A stretch of DNA of 60,124 bases from positions 123,711-183,834 of the forward strand of contig NZ_JANCOC010000004.1 in NCBI RefSeq assembly GCF_024294905.1, read 5' to 3'. Positions 53,677 to 60,124 of the stretch are shown here, piece after piece (position 1 is the stretch's first letter; each line of letters opens with the position of its first letter). The translations under genes were made by a program, and so were the position numbers. Source of the DNA: Rothia gullae. Its GTDB lineage: Bacteria; Actinomycetota; Actinomycetes; Actinomycetales; Micrococcaceae. The notes beneath the pieces are model-generated. The model saw only the letters and a list, made by a program, of their open reading frames with translations. It was not told the DNA's origin and ran no database searches.

Positions 53677-55464
53677 TTACTCCTCGTCCTTCTTCTTCGG
53701 CTTGAAATCAACGCCAGCTTCCTTACGCTGCTCCGGAGTAATCGGGGCAGGAGCCGCAGTCAACGGATCAAAACCATTACCGGTCTTCGGGAACGCAATA
53801 ACCTCGCGGATCGAATCAACGCCAGCCAGCAGAGACACAATACGGTCCCAACCGAACGCAATACCACCCATGGGCGGCGCACCGTACTTGAACGCATCCA
53901 GCAGGAAGCCGAACTTCTCCTGAGCCTCTTCCTCGCCAATGCCCATCACAGCAAACACGCGTTCCTGCACGTCACGGCGGTGAATACGGATCGAACCGCC
54001 ACCAATCTCGTTACCGTTGCAGACAATGTCGTAAGCGTATGCCAGAGCCGAACCCGGGTCGGTGTCGAAAGTATCCATGAACTCGGGCTTCGGGGAGGTG
54101 AACGCGTGGTGCACAGCAGTCCACGCGGAGTGGCCCAGAGCCACGTCACCGGACTCAGTAGCATCAGCAGAAGACTCGAACATGGGAGCGTCAACAACCC
54201 ACACGAAGGACCACTCGCCGTCCTTAATCAGGCCGGTACGGTGACCAATCTCAACACGAGCAGCACCCAGCAGCGCACGGGAAGCCTTAGCCTCACCAGC
54301 AGCGAAGAAGATGCAGTCGCCGGGCTTCGCGCCGGTAGCCTCGGCCAGGCCAGCACGCTCAGCGTCGGTAATGTTCTTAGCAACCGGACCGGTCAGCTCG
54401 CCATCCTCCTGAATGAGGACGTAAGCCAGGCCCTTAGCGCCACGCTGCTTCGCCCACTCCTGCCAAGCGTCCAGGGTACGGCGAGGCTGAGAAGCACCAC
54501 CGGGCATGACAACAGCACCCACGTAAGGAGCCTTGAACACGCGGAAAGTGGTGTCCTTGAAGTACTCGGTCAGCTCAGTCAGCTCCAGACCAAAACGCAG
54601 GTCAGGCTTGTCCGAACCGTACTTCTCCATCGCATCCTTGTAGGTTATGCGCTGAATCGGGCGGGGAACCTTCACGTCAATCAGGTTCCACACAGCCTCA
54701 ACGATGCGCTCGCCCAGCTCAATGATGTCTTCCTGATCAACGAACGACGCCTCAATGTCCAGCTGAGTGAACTCAGGCTGACGGTCCGCACGGAAATCCT
54801 CGTCACGGTAGCAACGAGCAATCTGGTAGTACTTCTCAATACCGCCCACCTGCAGCAGCTGCTTGAACAGCTGCGGGGACTGCGGCAGAGCATACCAAGA
54901 ACCCGGAGCCAGACGAGCCGGCACCAGGAAGTCACGCGCGCCCTCAGGGGTGGAACGGGTCAGGGTCGGGGTCTCAACCTCAATGTAGCCGTCCTCAGCC
55001 AGCAGGTTGCGTGCCGCACGGTTCGCGTCTGAACGCAGGCGCATGATGCGAGCCGGCTCCGGGCGGCGAAGATCCAGGTAGCGGTAGCGCAGGCGCGCCT
55101 CCTCACCCACCTCAACGTGCTCGTCAATCTGGAAAGGCAGCGGAGCGGCAGTGTTCAGCACCTCAACGGCGGACACCTCAACCTCAATCTCGCCAGTCGC
55201 CAGGTTCGGGTTCTCGTTACCCTCCGGGCGCTTAGTCACCAGACCGGTCACACGCAGCACGTACTCGTTGCGCAGGTGCTCAAAATCAGCCTCATTGTGG
55301 AAAACACACTGGGTGACACCCTCACGGTCACGCAGGTCAACGAAAGCGACACCACCGTGGTCGCGGCGGCGAGCCACCCAACCGGTCAGGGTAACAGTCT
55401 CTCCAATATTTGCGGCGGTCAGCTCGCCGTTGGTGTGAGTGCGAAGCACAGACATTCCTTTCAT
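53677..55464 (-). CDS. aspS: Aspartyl-tRNA synthetase
   Basis: Class II synthetase, 595 residues, bacterial long type. OB-fold anticodon domain ([27 protein letters not shown]), the catalytic start [41 protein letters not shown] (motif 2 region), [18 protein letters not shown], the bacterial insertion with [16 protein letters not shown], and motif 3 [23 protein letters not shown] at 55464 has GAGGTG at good spacing; the closer ATG at 55455 does not. It could be non-discriminating if the genome lacks asnS; not checkable here. Confidence 0.97.
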   Translation of the reverse strand: MKGMSVLRTHTNGELTAANIGETVTLTGWVARRRDHGGVAFVDLRDREGVTQCVFHNEADFEHLRNEYVLRVTGLVTKRPEGNENPNLATGEIEVEVSAVEVLNTAAPLPFQIDEHVEVGEEARLRYRYLDLRRPEPARIMRLRSDANRAARNLLAEDGYIEVETPTLTRSTPEGARDFLVPARLAPGSWYALPQSPQLFKQLLQVGGIEKYYQIARCYRDEDFRADRQPEFTQLDIEASFVDQEDIIELGERIVEAVWNLIDVKVPRPIQRITYKDAMEKYGSDKPDLRFGLELTELTEYFKDTTFRVFKAPYVGAVVMPGGASQPRRTLDAWQEWAKQRGAKGLAYVLIQEDGELTGPVAKNITDAERAGLAEATGAKPGDCIFFAAGEAKASRALLGAARVEIGHRTGLIKDGEWSFVWVVDAPMFESSADATESGDVALGHSAWTAVHHAFTSPKPEFMDTFDTDPGSALAYAYDIVCNGNEIGGGSIRIHRRDVQERVFAVMGIGEEEAQEKFGFLLDAFKYGAPPMGGIAFGWDRIVSLLAGVDSIREVIAFPKTGNGFDPLTAAPAPITPEQRKEAGVDFKPKKKDEE

Positions 55465-55835
55465 AGCGGGCACCTCACGACTATAGACAGTAGCCGGGTA
55501 CACGCGGTTGATGATATGCGCACACTGCGTGCGCCTCATATATTGTATCCCCTCCGGGCAGGTCAGGGGCAGAAAATAGGGCACGGAGGCGGGGCTGCAG
55601 GTAGGGCGGCAGGTTCGCGGGGGTCTGCGGTCGATAGGTTAGCGTCTTAGCCGTGGGCCTTTAACCCGGGGTGAAGGCATTAACCTATCGAAAAGCCACT
55701 ACCCTATCGAAGTATTACTGGGGAATCCACTCCGCATGCCTGTGGACAAACACTTTTTCGGTTGAATCCGCGAAGTTATCCACAGATTTCACGAACAAGC
55801 CCCACAACCTCACACAGCCTGCCAGGATAAAGCCT
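55465..55835. other. aspS - AbiEi-like gene intergenic region
   Basis: Divergent promoter region containing palindromic copy B (55631-55691), a half-copy ACTACCCTATCGAAG just after it (55698-55712), and two DnaA-box-like nonamers in opposite orientation: TGTGGACAA (55741-55749) and TTATCCACA (55776-55784). No further gene. Confidence 0.6.
55631..55691 (+). repeat. Palindromic repeat element, copy B
   Basis: 61 bp with ends TCGATAGGTTA and TAACCTATCGA and the same interior layout as copy A. In this orientation the stem can extend by G-U pairs. It lies upstream of the AbiEi-like gene and is inverted relative to copy C. Confidence 0.85.
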
Positions 55836-56792
55836 ATGAACACCGTAACTATTCCGTGGCAACGCGTCCCAAACGTATTACCGGCTACACCAGAAATTAC
55901 CCGCACCGTAGAACTGCACCCATTCGTGCTGAACTCCCAGATGCTCAACCTGCGAGGAGTCGGGCCCAAACGCATTCGCAAGCTAGTGGCGGAAGGGTCT
56001 CTGCAACGTATCCAGCGAGGAGCCTATATTTACACCCGCGATGCCCAAGCGCTCACCCCCGAAGAGCGGCTCACGGTACGGTGCATCGCTGCTCAGATGA
56101 TGGGTCTTCAAGGGATCTTCTCCCACGCATCAGCCGCGGCACTATGGGGACTTGATGTACTCTCTGTTCCCCAAATGATAAGCGTGTATAGCCGTAGTCA
56201 TAGCACCTCTGACAAGGGAAGAATCACCCGGCATTACAGCGCCACCAGCCCCGAGGAAGTCACCAGGTTACCGGGCACATCCATCATGGTTACGACGGTG
56301 GCTCGCACGCTACAGGATTGTGCGCGCAGCATGCCCTTTCGGGAGGCGGTGGTCCTCGCCGACTCCATCATGCGCCGGGGACTAATGGAACCCCACGAAG
56401 TTACCGAAACCCTGCTGAACCTCACCGGGTACGGCGGTTCAGCCGGGCCCCTCCTGGCGCAGGCAGTGGATGTATCCAGCGAGTCGGCCGGTGAAAGCCT
56501 CACCCGGTGCCTGCTCATGGAGCACAGGCTGCCCCTGCCCGTAACGCAGTACCCGATTTCGTGCGAGGGCCGTAACTATCGAGTAGACTTCGCCTGGCCC
56601 GAGGCACGGGTCATTCTCGAGTTCGACGGTGAACAGAAATACGTGGACCACCCCGGCAGGGACCGCTACGAGGCAGCCCGCGACCGCGCACTGACCCGCG
56701 CCGGATGGACGGTCGTACACCTCACGTGGGCTGACATCTTTCAAAAAGAACGGGAAGTCATCACCCACTTGCGGAAACTACTCTTGAGATAA
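55836..56792 (+). CDS. AbiEi-type antitoxin-like / DUF559 domain protein
   Basis: 318 residues. The N-terminal half has the winged-helix AbiEi-like layout: KRIRKLVAEGSLQRIQRGAYI, FSHASAAALWGLDV, and TTVARTLQDCARSMPF. The C-terminal 100 residues form a Vsr/DUF559-type endonuclease-like domain: YRVDFAWPEARVILEFDGEQKY, DRYEAARDRALTRAGWTVVHL, with Asp, Glu and Lys in the expected places. This combination is widespread in actinobacteria with no established role; no AbiEii toxin gene adjoins it. Start ATG has AGGA 8 nt upstream. One of the few plus-strand genes; flanked by inverted palindromic elements. Confidence 0.85.
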   Translation: MNTVTIPWQRVPNVLPATPEITRTVELHPFVLNSQMLNLRGVGPKRIRKLVAEGSLQRIQRGAYIYTRDAQALTPEERLTVRCIAAQMMGLQGIFSHASAAALWGLDVLSVPQMISVYSRSHSTSDKGRITRHYSATSPEEVTRLPGTSIMVTTVARTLQDCARSMPFREAVVLADSIMRRGLMEPHEVTETLLNLTGYGGSAGPLLAQAVDVSSESAGESLTRCLLMEHRLPLPVTQYPISCEGRNYRVDFAWPEARVILEFDGEQKYVDHPGRDRYEAARDRALTRAGWTVVHLTWADIFQKEREVITHLRKLLLR

Positions 56793-56810
56793 AGCGAGGA
56801 AACGCCTCAG

Positions 56811-56871
56811 TCGATAGGTTAGCGCCTTCACCCCGGGTTAAAGACCCACAGCGAAGACACTAACCTATCGA
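56811..56871 (-). repeat. Palindromic repeat element, copy C
   Basis: 61 bp with ends TCGATAGGTTAG and CTAACCTATCGA, 18 bp after the AbiEi-like gene stop. Read on the minus strand it matches copy B at about 55 of 61 positions. Confidence 0.85.
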
Positions 56872-56892
56872 GAATCTGGGCTCACACGAAAG

Positions 56893-56935
56893 ACCCGCCC
56901 GGCAGGGAGGTCAACATCCTCCCCACCAGGCGGGT
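56893..56935 (-). terminator. hisS terminator
   Basis: Arms ACCCGCC / GGCGGGT with inner GGAGG / CCTCC, 107 bp after the hisS stop. Could serve either strand; minus-strand tail TCTTTCG is weak. Confidence 0.6.
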
Positions 56936-57042
56936 ACACATCCATATGCAGGCTACAGTAATCAAATTATTACAGCAGCCAGATACTACAGCGGCCAAAC
57001 ACCGCAGGGATTACAGGCCATAAGATGACAAGCCCCTAATGT

Positions 57043-58404
57043 TTACAGACCCTCAGCACGCACAATCTGAACGTGCAGGTCCTCAGCCGGCGGCATCCAC
57101 GAAGCCGGATCAGCAGCAACCTGCTCACCCGAACGGATATCCTTCACCTCGTGAATCGGAGCACCCGACTCATCCGACGAAATGAACCACACGAACGGAA
57201 TGCCGCGCTTCTCAGCGTACTTAATCTGCTTACCGAACTTCGCCGCATTCGCAGACACCTCGCAGGCAATGCCGCGGGCACGCAGCGCATCCGCAACATC
57301 ATTCGCAGCCGACCAGCCCTCATCATTCGTCAGGGCAACAAACACAGCCGAAGGCACCTTACGGCTCGCCTGCGCAAAACCCTGCGACAGAATACGAGCC
57401 ACCACACGGGTCACACCAATCGACAGGCCAACACCCGGGTACGTCTTCTTACCGTTCGATGCCAGCGACTCGTAACGGCCACCCGAACAGATCGAACCCA
57501 GCGACTCGTGACCAACCAGCACAGTCTCATACACGGTGCCGGTGTAGTAGTCCAAACCGCGAGCAATCGACAGGTCAGCCAGCACCTTACCCGGCGCACG
57601 GCGAGCCGCCTCCTCAATGACCTCAGCCAGCTCAGCAAGACCCTGATCCAGCAGCTCATGCTCCACCGAATACTTAGCGGCAAGCGCACGCACCTGCTCC
57701 ACAAAAGAAGCATCCTCCGTGCGGATCTGTGCCAGCTCCAGAGCGGCAGCGGCAGCATCCGCGCTCGCACCAGCCTCAGCCTGCAGCTCCTCAGCCACAC
57801 GCTCAGCACCGATCTTCTCCAGCTTGTCAATAGAACGCAGAACAGCCGCAGTATCAGTCAACCCCAAGCCCAGGTAGAAACCCTCAGCCAGCTTGCGGTT
57901 ATTCACACGCAGCTTGAACTCAGGAATCGGCAACTTTGACAGTGCATCAACAACAACCAGCGCCAAGGTCACGTCGTAACGGAACGGCAGCTCGCCGTCG
58001 CCAACCACGTCAATATCAGCCTGAGTGAACTCGCGGGCACGACCCTCCTGCGGACGCTCACCACGCCACACCTTCTGAATCTGGTAACGCGAGAACGGGA
58101 AATTCAGGTAACCGGCGTTCTCCACCACATAACGGGCAAACGGCACAGTCAGATCAAAGTGCAGAGCCAGCTTTTCCTTAGCCTTCGCAGCCTCGTCCTC
58201 CTGCAGGCGAGAAATTGCGTAAACTTCCTTGTCAATCTCACCCTTGCGCAGCAGCTGCTCAATAGTCTCTACCGAACGAGTCTCAATCGGGGAGAAACCG
58301 TGCAACTCAAAAGTCTCACGCAAAGTGTCCAGAACATGATTCTCAACCAACCGCTCAGCCGGAAGATACTCGGGAAAACCAGACAGCGAAGCCTTGCGAG
58401 CCAT
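57043..58404 (-). CDS. hisS: Histidyl-tRNA synthetase
   Basis: Class II synthetase, 453 residues. Motif 1 region FPEYLPAERLVENHVLDTL, TVPFARYVVENAG, motif 2 FSRYQIQKVWRGERPQEGRA continuing REFTQADIDVVG, the His-specific ARGLDYYTGTVYE, GGRYESLAS and a C-terminal anticodon-binding domain. The sequence resembles the diverged HisS of some actinobacteria. ATG at 58404 with AAGGAG 8 nt upstream; an open upstream extension is not used. Confidence 0.95.
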   Translation of the reverse strand: MARKASLSGFPEYLPAERLVENHVLDTLRETFELHGFSPIETRSVETIEQLLRKGEIDKEVYAISRLQEDEAAKAKEKLALHFDLTVPFARYVVENAGYLNFPFSRYQIQKVWRGERPQEGRAREFTQADIDVVGDGELPFRYDVTLALVVVDALSKLPIPEFKLRVNNRKLAEGFYLGLGLTDTAAVLRSIDKLEKIGAERVAEELQAEAGASADAAAAALELAQIRTEDASFVEQVRALAAKYSVEHELLDQGLAELAEVIEEAARRAPGKVLADLSIARGLDYYTGTVYETVLVGHESLGSICSGGRYESLASNGKKTYPGVGLSIGVTRVVARILSQGFAQASRKVPSAVFVALTNDEGWSAANDVADALRARGIACEVSANAAKFGKQIKYAEKRGIPFVWFISSDESGAPIHEVKDIRSGEQVAADPASWMPPAEDLHVQIVRAEGL

Positions 58405-58705
58405 ACGCGACACTCCTTGACAAAGAACTCGACAACAAAACCCCGGAACACCTCCGGGCATATCTACCCATCATACCAACACCCACCCCAGCACAGCACC
58501 CACTCCCCCAGCTCACCCAAAGCAAACTCGCACAAACCCGCAGCCGGCAGGTTCGCCCACAACACAACACGACCAGACACTACTCACACACACCTCACAG
58601 AGGCTATGCTTAGGAGGTGCACACGCACACCCAAACGGGTGCCCACCACGGGGAACAGCGCAAAGGCGCCCCACCCCAGCACCCCCGAGTGAAAGAGTTA
58701 TAGCG
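58405..58705. other. Divergent promoter region hisS / DUF349 gene
   Basis: A short hairpin CCCGGA / TCCGGG at 58442-58458 lies in the hisS leader, and a TATGCT near 58602-58607 could be a plus-strand -10. C-rich, with no gene supported. Confidence 0.4.
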
Positions 58706-59974
58706 GTGACTACCAAACCCGACGACACTGTAAACCTCGAAAAGGCACGCCAGTACGGCCGCGTCTCCGAGGACGGCCACGTCTTCGTCATTGTCGACGG
58801 CGAAGAATACGCCGTAGGCCAGCTGCCCGGCGCCTCCGAAGAAGAAGCGCTCAGCTACTTCGCCCGCAAGTTTGAAAACATCGAGGCGCAGGTTGCCCTG
58901 CTCGAGTCCCGCCTCGCCAACAACGCCCCCGCCGCAGACCTGCAGAAGGGCATCACCTCCCTCGGTACACAGATCGGTGTGCGCAACATGGTCGGTGACT
59001 ACTCCGGCCTCCAGAAGCGCCTCGTCTCCCTCGCAGAGCAGATCGCTGAACTCGGCGAAAAGCAGCAGCAGGCACGCGCCGAAAACCGTGAACGCGCCCT
59101 CGCCGTCCGCGAAGAAATCGTCGCGGAAGCCGAGCATATTGCCGGCCAGGACCCCGACCAGATCCACTGGAAGAACTCCCACTCCCGCATGAACGAACTG
59201 TTCGAAGCGTGGAAGAAGGCACAGCGCGAAATTCACCTGGCAAAGAGCATAGAGGACGAGCTGTGGAAGCGTTTCCGTACAGCCCGCACCACCTTCGACC
59301 GCAACCGCCGCGCACACTTCTCGCAGCTCGACGACCGCAACGCACGCATCAAACGCGCCAAGGAAGAGCTAATTGCACGCGCGGAAGAGCTGTCCACCTC
59401 GACTGACTGGTCTGAGACTTCCCGCGTATACGGCGACCTGATGCGCACTTGGAAGCAGGTGCCCCGCGGCCACCGTCGCGAAGACGACAAGCTGTGGGCA
59501 CGCTTCCGCGCGGCACAGGACGTGTTCTTCAACGCCCGCAACGAAGCCGAAGCAGCGCAGGACGCAGTCTACGCCGAAAATCTCAAGGTCAAGGAAGCAC
59601 TGCTCGAAGAAGCACGCGCACTCCTACCCGTCGAAGACATTGAGGGCACGAAGGCAGCCTTCGAGAAGATCCTGGACCGCTGGGATGCGGCTGGCCGCGT
59701 ACCCCGCAACGACCTGCGTCGCGTCGACGGCGAGTTGCGCCGTATTCAGGATGAAATCAACGGCGCCGAAGAGGCAAAGTGGAAGCGCAACGACCCCGCC
59801 AAGGTAGCACGCGCGAACTCCCTGATCGCACAGATCGAGGACTCCCTCGCCGAGCTGGAGGCAGAGCTCGCAGTAGCTGAGAAGGGCGGCGACTCCAAGA
59901 AAATCGCCAAGGCTAAGGAAGCTCTGGAGGCGCGCCGCGCCTGGGCAGCCACCCTGCAGGACTTCGGCAACTAG
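58706..59974 (+). CDS. DUF349 domain-containing protein
   Basis: 422 residues, almost entirely helical and coiled-coil, with repeated DUF349 units: WKKAQREIHLAKSIEDELWKRFRTART, SRVYGDLMRTWKQVPRGHRREDDKLWARFRAAQDVFF, and ILDRWDAAGRVPRND. The first 60 residues form a small separate domain (RVSEDGHVFVIVDGEEYAVGQ). Function unknown; relatives sit near hisS and rel in actinobacteria. GTG start with GAAAGAG upstream. Confidence 0.88.
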   Translation: MTTKPDDTVNLEKARQYGRVSEDGHVFVIVDGEEYAVGQLPGASEEEALSYFARKFENIEAQVALLESRLANNAPAADLQKGITSLGTQIGVRNMVGDYSGLQKRLVSLAEQIAELGEKQQQARAENRERALAVREEIVAEAEHIAGQDPDQIHWKNSHSRMNELFEAWKKAQREIHLAKSIEDELWKRFRTARTTFDRNRRAHFSQLDDRNARIKRAKEELIARAEELSTSTDWSETSRVYGDLMRTWKQVPRGHRREDDKLWARFRAAQDVFFNARNEAEAAQDAVYAENLKVKEALLEEARALLPVEDIEGTKAAFEKILDRWDAAGRVPRNDLRRVDGELRRIQDEINGAEEAKWKRNDPAKVARANSLIAQIEDSLAELEAELAVAEKGGDSKKIAKAKEALEARRAWAATLQDFGN

Positions 59975-60035
59975 GGTCTAGCCGACGGTCTAAATAACGT
60001 CTAATTAACGCCGAGAAGCCCCCAGTGTTTTGACA

Positions 60036-60054
60036 CGCCCCCCTAAAGGGGGCG
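60036..60054 (+). terminator. Hairpin after DUF349 gene
   Basis: CGCCCCC / GGGGGCG with a 5-nt loop, 62 nt after the stop; no T run. Beyond it the sequence degenerates into G and C runs at the window edge. Confidence 0.45.
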
Positions 60055-60124
60055 GTTGGAAACACAAGTGGGGTGTGGGGGTGGGCCGGGGGTTTAATAA
60101 TTCCCCCCCCCCCGGCCCCGGGCG

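Noticed and set aside
1..60124. CRISPR arrays, tRNA and rRNA genes
   Set aside because: No regularly spaced repeats of CRISPR type and no tRNA- or rRNA-like sequence were seen on reading; an automated scan was not possible.

Overview
The window is a chromosomal segment of a moderately high-G+C actinobacterium. Gene order, actinobacteria-only genes (mIHF-type mihF, DUF3097, whiA next to yvcK and rapZ) and composition by eye point to Micrococcaceae, most likely Rothia (R. mucilaginosa-like). The genus is an inference; no search was run. Almost every gene lies on the minus strand, so operons read from high to low coordinates. No tRNA, rRNA or CRISPR array was seen.

Layout: (1) 0.09-5.1 kb: dnaJ, divergent DUF3097 and DUF4870 genes, and hemW; hrcA, usual here in relatives, is absent. 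(2) 5.2-7.8 kb: an A+T-richer BsuBI/PstI-type restriction-modification pair bounded by two identical 41-bp copies of a terminator hairpin. (3) 7.9-10.8 kb: lepA and a PAC2-family gene. (4) 10.8-14.7 kb: an accessory island with an EndoU-type toxin, an overlapping candidate immunity gene, an orphan relative, a decayed relative, two pairs of long direct repeats (one pair carrying a promoter, one a terminator) and a 5'-truncated tyrosine recombinase. (5) 14.8-20.4 kb: rpsT, a PemK/MazF-like gene, holA, comEC, comEA. (6) 20.6-27.3 kb: rapZ-yvcK-whiA, then mihF-gmk-rpoZ-coaBC. (7) 27.7-37.0 kb: a complete UMP operon pyrR-pyrB-pyrC-(membrane protein)-carA-carB-pyrF with a PyrR-binding-loop-like leader. 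(8) 37.3-49.1 kb: a long run DUF948-hypothetical-alaS-ruvX-mltG-aroE-aroC-aroK-aroB-efp-nusB, covering alanyl-tRNA charging, Holliday-junction resolution, peptidoglycan cleavage, the shikimate pathway and EF-P. (9) 49.4-60 kb: rpsD, rarA, dtd, a P-loop kinase-like gene, aspS, a plus-strand AbiEi/DUF559-like gene, hisS and a DUF349 gene.

The accessory content is concentrated at four places: the restriction-modification insertion, the toxin-immunity island, the PemK-like gene, and a set of three 61-65 bp palindromic elements, two of which flank the AbiEi/DUF559 gene in inverted orientation. The toxin island and the palindromic elements are the most likely sources of something new. Both window ends carry long G or C runs that look like assembly edges.
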